From positions 372,001-436,000 of the forward strand of contig NZ_JAAFZC010000002.1 of the NCBI RefSeq assembly GCF_010614805.1: DNA of 64,000 bases, written 5' to 3'. Position numbers and translations under genes: made by a program. The DNA comes from Pseudooceanicola aestuarii (GTDB taxonomy: Bacteria > Pseudomonadota > Alphaproteobacteria > Rhodobacterales > Rhodobacteraceae). Position 1 is the first letter of the stretch. Each line of letters begins with the position of its first letter. Below are positions 53,901 through 62,610 of the stretch, in pieces. The notes beneath the pieces are model-generated. The model made no database searches and was not told the origin of the DNA. It saw only the letters and a program-made list of their open reading frames with translations.

Positions 53901-56216
53901 ATGACCCCGACTATCCCGCTGTTGCGCGTCCTCCCCCGACCCGGAGGACTTCGCCCGCTTGTTGCGCTTCTGGTTGGGTTCCTGCTTCTCGCCGCCTGCG
54001 CCACCGAAACAGGCAAGGAGACGCGCCAGAACCTGGTCGTTGCCATCGACCCCGTCACCGGCGAGGAAATCGTCACCACCCAGGAAGAGGCCCGCACGCC
54101 GAAATTCTTCTCCCGCGATAACCTGCGGGAGACCTATTTTTCAGGCGACACCGGCACGCGACTGGGCAATACCGACGGCTCCGGCCCCACCGGGTTCATC
54201 AACTTCAACGCGGTCAACAACGGCCCCGGCGGCGCCCGGCAGGGCAATGCCGCCCGGTTCGAGGAATTGCGCGCCGAGGACATCGTGGTCGAGCCGCTGC
54301 GCTCGCAATCCGTCATCGGCGATCAGTGGCAACCGGATTTCAAAAGCCAACGCACCGTCACCCTGTCCTATGATCAGGAGCCGCTGCGCGACGTGATCCA
54401 GAACGTCCTCGGCGGTATCCTGGGGGTCAATTACGTGGTCGGCGACTCCGTCGAGGGCTCCCTGACCTTCCGCTCGGAACAGCGGTTCGCCCCGGCGGAA
54501 CTGGTGCAGATGCTGTCTGACGTGCTGGCGCGCAACGGCTACCTGATCCAGTATTTCAATGGCGTCTACCACATCGGCACCCCCGATGAGCTGGACACCT
54601 TGACAGGGCTGCGCAGCCGCACCGGGCTGGCGGGCGATTCCTCCTACGCGATCAAGCTGCGGCGCCCACCGCCCGAGAACATCGTGCCGATCATCCAATC
54701 CCTTATCCCGCCCAACAACGTGGTGGCCGAGGTGCCGGGCACCAACAACCTGCTGGTGCGCGGCGATCCCTCCCAGTTCAAGGCGATCGAGGAACTGGTG
54801 ATGTCGCTGACCGAAAGCGTGCCGCGCAATGCGCTGGTGGCACTCTATCCCACACGCAATTCGCCGCCTGACGCCGTGGCCGAACAGATCACCGCGATCT
54901 ACGAGTCCCGCAACCTGGCCAACGTGATGATCCTCCCCGTCGACCAGGCCCCCGGCATCCTGGTGGTGGCCGACCGGCAGTCGACGCTGAACGACGTCGG
55001 GCGCCTGACCCGCAACCTGGACGTTGAAAACCGCGATGCGCCGCAGATCCGGGTGATCCAGTTGAAACATCTGGACGCCGAGCAGCTGGCCCGCCAGTTG
55101 GCCACCATGGTCGACGGCACCGGCATCGCGCAGACCGGTCCGGCCAATGGCGGGCGTGGGGGGGCTGGCTCCAACGTGGTGCAGGCCGGGATCGACCGGG
55201 CCAACACCGGGCAGGATGCCCGTGACGGCGGCGGCGTGGAGGGTGGAGAGAACGTCCCCGCCCCCACCTTCATCGGACGTGACAATCGCGGCGGCAGCGC
55301 ACCGGACCCGGTGTCCTCTCCGGATCGGGAACGCGCGGCGGCTGGCATCACCTTTGCCACCGACGGCCGCAACAACCTGCTGGTGCGCTCCCGCTTCGGC
55401 GAGTTCAAGCGGATCAAGCAGCTGGTGGAGGCGATGGACGTGCCCCGCGCGCAGGTGGTGATCGAGGCGACAATCGTCGAGGTCGATATCAACGACAGTC
55501 TGCAATACGGCGTTCAGGCCTTCCTCCAGCAGGACGGGCTGAGCATCCGGACCTCCACCGCGCAAGGCGGCGCAGCCGACCCCGGAGGCGGCGGCTTTGT
55601 CGGAATGATCGACCGCATGGCCGGGAACACGGCCATCCAGGCGGTGCTGAGCGCATTGCAATCGGTCACCAACGTCAAGGTCATCTCTTCGCCCTACCTG
55701 ACGGTCGTGGACGGCGCGACCTCCCGCCTGGCGGTGGGGGACCAGATCCCATTTGTCACCGCGTCGCAAACGTCGAACTCCAATGGCACTGTCACCGTCA
55801 CCCAGGAGATCGACGCCAAGGATGTGGGCGTGATCCTGGACGTCACGCCGCGCATCAGCCCGGACAATTCGGTCTTCCTGGACATTACGCAACAGGTGTC
55901 CTCGGCCCGGAACGTGGATACGCAGGCGGGATCCAACCCGGTGATCGCGCAACGCTTCGTGCAAAGCCAGATCACCGTGCAATCGGGGCGCACCGTGCTG
56001 CTGGGCGGGTTGATCCAGGAACGGGCCGACAATTCGGAGAACGGCGTACCGGTGCTGCGCAAGATCCCCGTGCTGGGCAATGCCTTCAACCGGCGCAGCA
56101 ATCAGCAGACGCGATCGGAGCTTCTGGTCATGATCACGCCGCGCGTGGTGCGCAACGACAACCAGCTGACCAACCTGAGCCAGCGCCTGCGCTGGTATTC
56201 CAAGGTCAACAACTGA
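53901..56216 (+). CDS. sctC: Outer-membrane secretin in SctC position, GspD-like
   Basis: 771 residues. The lipobox VGFLLLAAC places the lipidated cysteine at 33, so it is an outer-membrane lipoprotein. Domains appear in order N0 (about 150-225), N1 (248-307), N2 (312-380), N3 (385-513, with a Gly/Asp-rich insert at 415-480), then the secretin pore (about 515-760: RAQVVIEATIVEVDINDSLQ, VVDGATSRLAVGDQIPFVTA, and IPVLGNAFNRRSNQQTRSEL). The last motif with LLVMITPRVV is GspD-like; T3SS secretins usually lack N2. Position beside sctD argues for T3SS use; a T2SS role is less likely since no gsp genes are present. No pilotin gene is seen. Confidence 0.78.
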   Translation: MTPTIPLLRVLPRPGGLRPLVALLVGFLLLAACATETGKETRQNLVVAIDPVTGEEIVTTQEEARTPKFFSRDNLRETYFSGDTGTRLGNTDGSGPTGFINFNAVNNGPGGARQGNAARFEELRAEDIVVEPLRSQSVIGDQWQPDFKSQRTVTLSYDQEPLRDVIQNVLGGILGVNYVVGDSVEGSLTFRSEQRFAPAELVQMLSDVLARNGYLIQYFNGVYHIGTPDELDTLTGLRSRTGLAGDSSYAIKLRRPPPENIVPIIQSLIPPNNVVAEVPGTNNLLVRGDPSQFKAIEELVMSLTESVPRNALVALYPTRNSPPDAVAEQITAIYESRNLANVMILPVDQAPGILVVADRQSTLNDVGRLTRNLDVENRDAPQIRVIQLKHLDAEQLARQLATMVDGTGIAQTGPANGGRGGAGSNVVQAGIDRANTGQDARDGGGVEGGENVPAPTFIGRDNRGGSAPDPVSSPDRERAAAGITFATDGRNNLLVRSRFGEFKRIKQLVEAMDVPRAQVVIEATIVEVDINDSLQYGVQAFLQQDGLSIRTSTAQGGAADPGGGGFVGMIDRMAGNTAIQAVLSALQSVTNVKVISSPYLTVVDGATSRLAVGDQIPFVTASQTSNSNGTVTVTQEIDAKDVGVILDVTPRISPDNSVFLDITQQVSSARNVDTQAGSNPVIAQRFVQSQITVQSGRTVLLGGLIQERADNSENGVPVLRKIPVLGNAFNRRSNQQTRSELLVMITPRVVRNDNQLTNLSQRLRWYSKVNN

Positions 56217-56226
56217 CACCGCAGCC

Positions 56227-56261
56227 AGGCCCCTCTTGCGAACATATCCTGAGAGGGGCCT
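56227..56261 (+). terminator. Hairpin after sctC
   Basis: AGGCCCCTCT ... AGAGGGGCCT, perfect 10-base arms with a 15-base loop, 10 bases after the stop. No T-run follows. Confidence 0.5.
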
Positions 56262-56263
56262 TG

Positions 56264-56301
56264 GCGCACACCCCCGGAGACCGAGGGTGCCGGGTGTGCG
56301 C
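56264..56301. terminator. Second tandem hairpin after sctC
   Basis: GCGCACACCC ... GGGTGTGCGC, perfect 10-base arms, directly after the first hairpin. It may help end transcription from both directions. Confidence 0.45.
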
Positions 56302-56684
56302 TCGACCCTCCCCTTGTGTCGGATTGGGACGTCAGGAACGAAGGACGTTTGGCGCCGGTCCGCGATCCCGCCGCCTGCTTCGGCCCGATAGGCCATGCGG
56401 CCTGCGGTTTGCCCCGTAGCGCACACAGCCGCCTTCCGAACCCGCGTCACCGACCGGATGGGCGTGCGATGCCGCATAGCGCCATGACCCGCACCCATTG
56501 CGGCGCACCCGCTCCGGGACGGCCTCTCCAATTTCCGCGGTCCGAACACGCCCGCCAATTTTCAGCCCATCGTCAGATGCGGCGACACGCGCCCTGCCGC
56601 TCGAAACCGGAACCAACGCTGCACTGCCGGTCAAAGCGCCCCGCCCGTCCAATGGCGCGCGCCGCCCCGTTCGGCATCGCGCTC

Positions 56685-57506
56685 TCAGGGAAGGTCGCGG
56701 GCGGTGCGCATGATCTCGTAGAAACGGTCCAGGTAGACGGCCATGCTGCTGTGCTGTTTCAACGCATAGGACATCATCAGCGGGATGTAGAAAATCAGGA
56801 TCAGCACGGCCAGGGCCGACTTGATCGGCATCGCCAGGATGAAAACCTGCACCTGCGGCGCAAAGCGGCTGACCATGGCCAGCGCGAATTCCGCCAGGAA
56901 CATGATCGCGATCACCGGCGCGGCCAGGATGAACATCAGCCGCATTCCACGGTCGATCACCTCGAAGATCAGTTCGGGAAAGGCTTCCAACCGGATCGGG
57001 ATCATCTCCACCACCGGCCAGGTCACGTAGGACGCATAGAGCAGATCGGTGATGATAAGGAACCCGCCCACCGCGAAAAAATAGGTGATGAATGCCTGGC
57101 TGAACAGGATTCCCAACGGCGAGGCCTCGTGCCCCTGCAACGGATCGATCGATGCGGCGATGGCGGCGCCACGCTGGTTGTCGATGAAATTGCCCGCCGC
57201 CTGAACCGCCCAGAACAGCCAATGCACGAACCATCCCATGACAAAGCCAAGGGCGAATTCCTTGAAGAAGTAGCCGATGAACAGCCCGACCTCGCCCACG
57301 AACAGACTGGTATAGGGCGTCAGCAGCGGCGTGATGGGCATCGCGATCACCAGGATCGCCACATTGCGCGCCAGGCGCGGCACCGCCGAAGGCGCCAACA
57401 GCTGGGACGACATGATGAAGGCATAGGCGCGCGGCAATGCCAGCAGAAAGGCCAGCAAGACCTCCTCGAACGCGTGGTAGAGGCTGGTCACCTCGCCAAA
57501 TCCCAT
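56685..57506 (-). CDS. sctT: SctT, inner-membrane export-gate component
   Basis: 273-residue SctT/SpaR/FliR-like protein of the export gate, forming with SctR and SctS the conduit at the base. About six hydrophobic segments are visible, including FEEVLLAFLLALPRAYAFIM and SLFVGEVGLFIGYFFKEFAL. The motif GNFIDNQRGAAIAASIDPLQ is diagnostic of SctT and FliR. The start at 57506 is preceded by AGGACGGGAC. It lies divergent from sctW. SctR, SctS and SctU are not in the window. The presence of translocators argues against flagellar FliR. Confidence 0.9.
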   Translation of the reverse strand: MGFGEVTSLYHAFEEVLLAFLLALPRAYAFIMSSQLLAPSAVPRLARNVAILVIAMPITPLLTPYTSLFVGEVGLFIGYFFKEFALGFVMGWFVHWLFWAVQAAGNFIDNQRGAAIAASIDPLQGHEASPLGILFSQAFITYFFAVGGFLIITDLLYASYVTWPVVEMIPIRLEAFPELIFEVIDRGMRLMFILAAPVIAIMFLAEFALAMVSRFAPQVQVFILAMPIKSALAVLILIFYIPLMMSYALKQHSSMAVYLDRFYEIMRTARDLP

Positions 57507-57630
57507 GCCGCCGTCCCGTCCTGCCCGCGTGATCCGCCCACCTGTTCCAATCCGGCGACGCTCCGCCCCGGCTGGACCGCCCAGTATGCCGGGAACGTCT
57601 CCGACCATGACCGCAGGCGGCCGCGCGGTC

Positions 57631-57674
57631 AGTAACATCCGATACGCGCGGCCCCCGCAACCCCGGCTAACCTG
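57631..57674 (+). promoter_or_regulatory. T3SS upstream motif, copy B
   Basis: CTAACCTG at 57667-57674, identical to copy A, preceded at the same 21-base spacing by AGTAACATCCGATAC, which matches copy A's first half at 8 of 15 positions. It ends 20 bases before the sctW ATG. Confidence 0.4.
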
Positions 57675-57693
57675 TGATGCGGAGGGAATTGCC

Positions 57694-58887
57694 ATGCCGA
57701 TCACAACGCCGCAGGAAGTCATCCGCACCCAGGTCGCCACCCATAACGCCGCCTCACCCGTGGGCGCGGAGGTGATGTCCAACCAGATGGGCCGCAACGC
57801 CCGCACCGGCGAAAGCGTGCAGGCCACGCCGCAGCAATCCGACCTCTCCGACGCCATGGAAGAACTGGGGATGGCCGCCGCCACGCGCGGCAAGGGCGAT
57901 CTGGACAAGATGAAGATGCGGCGCAGCCAGGGCGCGAATTTCGAAGCCCTTGCCCGGATCGCGGAATATTACGACAAGCTCCCCGACCTGCCAAAGGATC
58001 AGAAGCTGCGCGACCTCGTCGCCCGGATGCAGCAATTCGAAGAGCTGTTGCAGGGCGGCGGCGGCAGTGGCGACGACATGCCCACCGCCGACGATATCCT
58101 GAAGGCGCTGCGCGACTACGATGGTGACATCACCCACCAGTTCGCCGCGCTGGAGGAGATGCGCGCCACGGCCCAGACAGCGGGAGCCTCGCCCGCGTTC
58201 ATCGCGTTGCTGGACACCGCGCGCAATGCGCTGCGCGACCCCGACACGGCGCGCGACATCTCCGCCGGCTTTGCCGCCGCCCGCGAAGCGGCAGAGGCCG
58301 GGCATCGCTTCGGCGCCGATCCGCAAGCCTATCGGGACAGCTACCGCACGCTGCTGCGGGAGACGCCGAACCTGGGCCGCTTGTTCGACGAATTCCGCAA
58401 ATTTTCCCTGACCGACAGTTTCGACCAGGTGGTCGACAGCTTCATGAAAGTCGCGGGCGGCGATCTGGCCTCCACCGGGCCCTCCACCGATCCGGTCGTG
58501 CTGAACATGCTGCTGACCGAGTTGGGGCATCTGAAAAGCCTCCGCTCCGTGCTGGATGCCACCGGCCAGATGCTGGGAAAGGTCGACCGCATGTTCCCCG
58601 CCACCGTCGACACCGCCCGTCCGGGGGCGGAGGATCTGACCTCGCGCCTGTTTCATCTGGCCGGATCGCCCGTCGCTTCGATGACAGAGGTGGAGGGCCT
58701 GCTGGCCGGGTTCGATGCCGGGCCGCCGGAGATGCGGGTGGTGCTGATCAATCTGCTGCGTGATCTTCATGCCACCCTGCCCGACCAGGTGATGCATTCC
58801 GACCAATCCCGCGAACAGCAATCGCGCCTCTTGATGACCCTCTCCGACCGATTGGTGGACATCGAAGAAGCCGCCTACGAAGGCTGA
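57694..58887 (+). CDS. sctW: SctW gatekeeper (YopN/MxiC/InvE family)
   Basis: 397 residues, helical, no signal peptide. Residues about 50-200 align with the HrpJ/YopN helical core (MEELGMAAATRGKGDLDKMK, ITHQFAALEEMRATAQTAGA) and residues about 300-397 with the TyeA-like C-terminal module (LLAGFDAGPPEMRVVLINLL). It blocks effector export until host contact and sets the translocator-before-effector order. GGAGGG precedes ATG 57694. It is followed after 10 bases by a SycN-like chaperone gene, as in Ysc-type systems. Here YopN and TyeA functions seem fused into one polypeptide. Confidence 0.85.
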   Translation: MPITTPQEVIRTQVATHNAASPVGAEVMSNQMGRNARTGESVQATPQQSDLSDAMEELGMAAATRGKGDLDKMKMRRSQGANFEALARIAEYYDKLPDLPKDQKLRDLVARMQQFEELLQGGGGSGDDMPTADDILKALRDYDGDITHQFAALEEMRATAQTAGASPAFIALLDTARNALRDPDTARDISAGFAAAREAAEAGHRFGADPQAYRDSYRTLLRETPNLGRLFDEFRKFSLTDSFDQVVDSFMKVAGGDLASTGPSTDPVVLNMLLTELGHLKSLRSVLDATGQMLGKVDRMFPATVDTARPGAEDLTSRLFHLAGSPVASMTEVEGLLAGFDAGPPEMRVVLINLLRDLHATLPDQVMHSDQSREQQSRLLMTLSDRLVDIEEAAYEG

Positions 58888-58897
58888 GGAGACCACG

Positions 58898-59281
58898 ATG
58901 CCAGAGCTTTCCCGCAACGCCCGTTCGGTCGTGTCACAATTCGCCGCCGGGCTGGGGCTGGACCCTGTGGTCGCCGATGACGGCGGCGCGGGGTTCGAAT
59001 TCCAGACCGCGGGGCGGCTGTCGTTCACCGCCACCCAGGACGGCGACGCGGTGGTGATGAGCCTGACCCGCAAGATCATCCTGGAGGACATCGTGGCGAT
59101 GGGCCGCTTTGCCGGGTTGGGCGGATATCATGCCACCGGCGACGAGGTGATCCAGGCCGGGATGACGCGTGCAGATCAGCCGGTGCTGGCCCTGACCCTT
59201 CCGGCGGAGGCGTTCGACCTGCCCCGGCTGGAACGCGGTTTCGACCTGCTGGACGGGCTGCACCGCAGCGCCGGGCTGTAG
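58898..59281 (+). CDS. CesT/SycN-like chaperone, probable SctW partner
   Basis: 127 residues with class I chaperone order: helix SRNARSVVSQFAAGLGL, strands AGFEFQTAGRLSFTATQ and DAVVMSLTRKIIL, then a final helix FDLPRLERGFDLLDGLHR. In Yersinia SycN and YscB bind YopN. Its position 10 bases after sctW fits this role. Alternative: chaperone for another substrate. Separated from sycD by 93 bases with copy C of the upstream motif. Confidence 0.7.
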   Translation: MPELSRNARSVVSQFAAGLGLDPVVADDGGAGFEFQTAGRLSFTATQDGDAVVMSLTRKIILEDIVAMGRFAGLGGYHATGDEVIQAGMTRADQPVLALTLPAEAFDLPRLERGFDLLDGLHRSAGL

Positions 59282-59305
59282 ATCCTGCGCCGCGCCGGAC
59301 GTGGC

Positions 59306-59348
59306 TGTGTCTTTCGGCACCGCCTCCCCCGTAGCGGGCTGTAATGTG
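59306..59348 (+). promoter_or_regulatory. T3SS upstream motif, copy C
   Basis: TGTGTCTTTCGGCAC (59306-59320; 14 of 15 bases as copy A), then a 20-base spacer and GTAATGTG. It ends 26 bases before the sycD ATG. Confidence 0.5.
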
Positions 59349-59374
59349 AACGGGACAGGACGGAAGGGACGCAG

Positions 59375-59926
59375 ATGGACAATATCAAGGATTTCTTTGG
59401 CGACCATGATCCGGAGACCGTCATGCGACTGGTCCAGGTCGGCGTCGACACCTTTGCCCGCGAAGCAGGGCTGGAGGGCAACGACATCTACGAGGGGCTC
59501 AAGGACGGCAACACCGCCGCGCAGACCCTGGGCCTGACACGCCAGGACCTGGAGGTTCTCTATGCCGTGGGCTTCAACCTTCTGAATTCCGGTGACCTGA
59601 CCAAGGCCGAGGATGCCTTTGTCCACCTGTGCCTTATCGACCCGCTGGAGGCGAAGAACCACTATTGCCTGGGCCTGTCCCGGCAGATGGCTGGCAAGCC
59701 TGCGCAGGCGATCGACAATTACCTGAATTTCCTCGCGCTCGATGCGACCAATCCCGACGGGTACCTGCGCTACGGCGAATGCCTTCTGGCCACCGGTGAT
59801 CGGGCGGAGGCGCTGGAAAGTTTCCGTCTTGCCGCCGCCGAGGCCGAGAAGGTCGAAGGCCAGGCCGCCGCATTGGCAGAGGCGCGCGGCAGGATCGAGA
59901 TGCTGACACAGGAGATGGCCCCGTGA
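59375..59926 (+). CDS. sycD: LcrH/SycD-family translocator chaperone
   Basis: 183 residues. The N-terminal helix is followed by three TPR-like pairs; LGLTRQDLEVLYAVGFNLLN, LIDPLEAKNHYCLGLSRQM and DATNPDGYLRYGECLLATGD are typical of LcrH/SycD/IpgC, the shared chaperone of both translocators. GGAAGGGACGCAG precedes the ATG. It overlaps the SctE gene by 4 bases (GTGA), so the chaperone and its client are made together. Confidence 0.9.
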   Translation: MDNIKDFFGDHDPETVMRLVQVGVDTFAREAGLEGNDIYEGLKDGNTAAQTLGLTRQDLEVLYAVGFNLLNSGDLTKAEDAFVHLCLIDPLEAKNHYCLGLSRQMAGKPAQAIDNYLNFLALDATNPDGYLRYGECLLATGDRAEALESFRLAAAEAEKVEGQAAALAEARGRIEMLTQEMAP

Positions 59927-60966
59927 ACACACGTATCGGCGGAACGCCCGGAACGACCAACACCTATGGCACGACCGGCACGGAACAGACCCAGGAAACC
60001 CAGACCGGCGGCGGCATCGGCGGCATGCAGAACGGCGGCGCGCCCGATCCGGCGGCACCGGGCTATGGCTCCATCCTGGAGGGGTTGCGCAATTTCATGC
60101 CCGAACTCGGGTCGGAAAGTTTCGAGACCCGTCTTGCGGAGATCACCTCCAAGCTCAAGGAAATCACCTCCCAGGTGCATACCGACCGTGTCCTGAACGA
60201 ACAGGAAACGAAGCGCCTGAACATGAAGGAAAACGAAGCCAAGATCGAGGAATCGGAGAAGAAACTGGACGAGGCCGAGGCCAAGCGTAAATCCGGAAAT
60301 ATCTTCGACAAGATCTCGATGGCGTTCCAGGCGCTTGGCGCCTTCCTGATGATTGCGATCGGTGCGGCGCTGGCCGCAGTTCCGGGAATGCAGGCCGTCG
60401 GCGCGTTGATGATCGCCGGCGGGGTCATCATGGCGGTTTCGCTGATCAACTCCATCGTACAGGAAGAAACCGGCGCGGGCATAGCCGGTAACCTGGCCAA
60501 GGCGATCGACCCCGACATTTCGGACGATGCGCTGATGGCGATCGATATGGCCTTCACCATCACGCTGGCGGTGGCCGGCATCGTCGCTGCCGTGGCCTCC
60601 GGCAGGGTGGATGCGGCTGTTCAGGGCTTTGCCGGGCTGAGCGCCTCCGTCGCCAAGGCGGCCGTCGAAACGGTGCGCACCGTGGCCGCCGTCGCCGCCG
60701 CAGTGACGCAGGCCGGCTCTGCCGTGGCGCAGGTGGGATCGGCGGGCTACGGCCTGTCCGCCGCCGAGGACCAGGCCGACGCGATGGACCTTCAAGCCGA
60801 CAGCCAGGCGATCCAGGCGCTGATGCAGCAGCTGGATGACCTGATCGATCAGGCGCTGGCCATGCTGATGGGCGCCTCCGACCGGTTCAACGCCATGCTC
60901 GACCAGATCACCGAAATGAACAAGGACAGCGGCGATACGCTGTCCGCCACCCGCTTTGCGGGCTGA
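59923..60966 (+). CDS. sctE: SctE, large translocator (YopB/IpaB family)
   Basis: 347 residues from a GTG at 59923 overlapping the sycD stop. The N-terminus is Gly/Thr-rich (NTRIGGTPGTTNTYGTTGT), a coiled-coil stretch lies at about 75-125 (KLKEITSQVHTDRVLNEQET, MKENEAKIEESEKKLDEAEA), and two hydrophobic regions follow (about 127-180, 204-228: MAFQALGAFLMIAIGAALAA, AIDMAFTITLAVAGIVAAVA). These form the pore in the target membrane. The family normally is 400-600 residues, so this is a short member. Order sycD-sctE-sctB is canonical. Confidence 0.85.
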   Translation: MNTRIGGTPGTTNTYGTTGTEQTQETQTGGGIGGMQNGGAPDPAAPGYGSILEGLRNFMPELGSESFETRLAEITSKLKEITSQVHTDRVLNEQETKRLNMKENEAKIEESEKKLDEAEAKRKSGNIFDKISMAFQALGAFLMIAIGAALAAVPGMQAVGALMIAGGVIMAVSLINSIVQEETGAGIAGNLAKAIDPDISDDALMAIDMAFTITLAVAGIVAAVASGRVDAAVQGFAGLSASVAKAAVETVRTVAAVAAAVTQAGSAVAQVGSAGYGLSAAEDQADAMDLQADSQAIQALMQQLDDLIDQALAMLMGASDRFNAMLDQITEMNKDSGDTLSATRFAG

Positions 60967-60987
60967 ACCCCAAGGGGAGGTTTGACA

Positions 60988-61941
60988 ATGACCACGATCC
61001 GCACAGATGGCACGACCCAGACGTTCGGTTATACCGGCCCCGGCGGCAGCGAGGGCGCCCAGGGCGGTGGCCAGGCCAACCGCACCGGTGGCGGCAGCAG
61101 CGATTACAATGGCGTCATCCCGGATGGCCAGACCGGCGGCGCAACGGGGGCCGGCGGGGCGTCGATGAACCGGATGGCGGGCCCCGAAAGCAGCGGCGCC
61201 GCGCAGAACCGGCTGGAGGCCGCGCTGGCCACGCTGACGGACGAGACGGCCTCGCTTGAGGAAAAGCTGAGCGTGTTGTTGTCCGTGGTGCGCGATCCTG
61301 ACGTGCTGTCGAAACTGATGATCGAATTCGCGTCGATGAGCCGCCAGAACGCGCTGGACGCCCGTCTGGCCGCCCGCGAGCAGGCCCGCGGAGAGCTGGA
61401 GGCGCAGGCCGGAGAAACCCGCGAATCAGCGGAAAAGATCATCGCTTCCGCCATTGTCTCGCTGGTCGTTGCGGTGGTCTCGGCGGTGATCTCCATCGGC
61501 GCCGCCATCGGCGCCATCGGCCAGATGAACAAGGCCACCGGCGCCCTGAAGGAAAGCGTGCAGACCAGCAACATCGCCGCCCGCGCCGGTGGCGACGCCA
61601 CACGTGGCGGGGCCGAGCTCAACAATGCCGCGAAGCTGACTGCGAATACCGCGGCGGAGGCTGGAACAATGTCGCAGACGATCAATTCTCTGGCGCCGGC
61701 GCTGAACCAATTGATGGGCGCCATCGGCGGCATGATCTCCGCCCATTTCCAGGCCGAGGGCAAGATCGACGAGGCCCAGGGCCAGGAACTCGCCGCGGCC
61801 GCGACCGAAAGCCAGTCCAACGCCGATTTCGCCAAGAAATTCATGGAAGACCTTGAGGAAATGATCAAATCCGCCCTCGCCTTCCTGCGGGAGCTGAACA
61901 ATGCCGAAACCGACATGATGGCCAGCATGACCCGCGTCTGA
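60988..61941 (+). CDS. sctB: SctB, small translocator (YopD/IpaC family)
   Basis: 317 residues. The N-terminal 75 residues are Gly/Gln-rich (TDGTTQTFGYTGPGGSEGAQ). A single hydrophobic stretch lies at about 150-180 (IIASAIVSLVVAVVSAVISI), as in YopD. The C-terminus is amphipathic helix (AEGKIDEAQGQELAAAATES). It pairs with SctE to make the translocon. ATG 60988 follows AAGGGGAGG; a TTG at 60982 is possible. Immediately downstream of sctE (gap 21 bases). Confidence 0.82.
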   Translation: MTTIRTDGTTQTFGYTGPGGSEGAQGGGQANRTGGGSSDYNGVIPDGQTGGATGAGGASMNRMAGPESSGAAQNRLEAALATLTDETASLEEKLSVLLSVVRDPDVLSKLMIEFASMSRQNALDARLAAREQARGELEAQAGETRESAEKIIASAIVSLVVAVVSAVISIGAAIGAIGQMNKATGALKESVQTSNIAARAGGDATRGGAELNNAAKLTANTAAEAGTMSQTINSLAPALNQLMGAIGGMISAHFQAEGKIDEAQGQELAAAATESQSNADFAKKFMEDLEEMIKSALAFLRELNNAETDMMASMTRV

Positions 61942-61969
61942 TCGCGGGCCAGCAAAGGGGAAGAGACGG

Positions 61970-62515
61970 ATGACCAGAGGGCTCACACCATCGGTTCACG
62001 CGATCTGGCAGGCCATGGGCCTGGTGCCGCCACCCGGCCCCCTGGGCGCGCGCCACGATTTCACGATCGAGGACACGGATCTGATCCTGCGCCTTGCCCC
62101 CGATGGCCAGGCTGCCACGCTTGAGGGGACGCTGGGCGCGCTGACCCCCGACCCGCACGAGGCCACGGCCCAGCTGCGCAAATTGCTGCGGCTGGGGCTG
62201 GGGCTGGCCGGGTTCAACCGCGCCGCCCTTGTCCTTCCCGATGTCAATGGTGCCGATGCCGCAGGTGCGGCGGCACTGATGGCGCTGGCCGACCGTCGCC
62301 CGGACCAGCCGCCCCTGCGGGTGACCGCGCAGGCGCGTATCGCCCCCGGCGATCCGCGCGCCGCCGTCGCCGCGCTGGAGGACATCCTGCAATGGCGCAG
62401 CTTTGCCCGCGACGTGATCCCCGCCAGCGCCGAACCAGCTACAGCCGCCGCCCATCCTGCCAGCCCCGCCACACCGCCAGATAGCGGGGCGGATTTCGTC
62501 ATCTTCCAACCCTGA
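61970..62515 (+). CDS. Probable CesT-type chaperone in the translocator operon
   Basis: 181 residues. Core (about 1-140) follows the class I chaperone order: helix SVHAIWQAMGL, strands DFTIEDTDLILRLAPDG and AATLEGTLGA, helix HEATAQLRKLLRLGLGLAGF, strand RAALVLPDVNG, then helices to about 140. The last 40 residues are Pro/Ala-rich, ending SGADFVIFQP. The client is unknown; possible clients are the unseen genes to the right. Gap to sctB is 28 bases, GGGGAAGAGACGG precedes the ATG. Confidence 0.55.
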   Translation: MTRGLTPSVHAIWQAMGLVPPPGPLGARHDFTIEDTDLILRLAPDGQAATLEGTLGALTPDPHEATAQLRKLLRLGLGLAGFNRAALVLPDVNGADAAGAAALMALADRRPDQPPLRVTAQARIAPGDPRAAVAALEDILQWRSFARDVIPASAEPATAAAHPASPATPPDSGADFVIFQP

Positions 62516-62610
62516 GACCGCCCTGACATCCCGCCGCCGCGCAGGTGGCACCCTGGCCCTTTCAGCGGCCCCCGACGCGATCCTGCCCGCGCCCCCAACC
62601 GGAGAGCCCC

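Larger units (their letters stand above)
56217..56684 (+). other. 468-base intergenic region between sctC and sctT
   Basis: Between convergent genes. It holds two consecutive hairpins at its left end; the remaining 380 bases contain no supported gene. Confidence 0.6.

Noticed and set aside
54141..56558. Minus-strand open frame opposite the secretin gene (805 codons)
   Set aside because: The plus frame has a lipobox and secretin motifs. The minus frame is His/Gly/Asp-rich shadow sequence.
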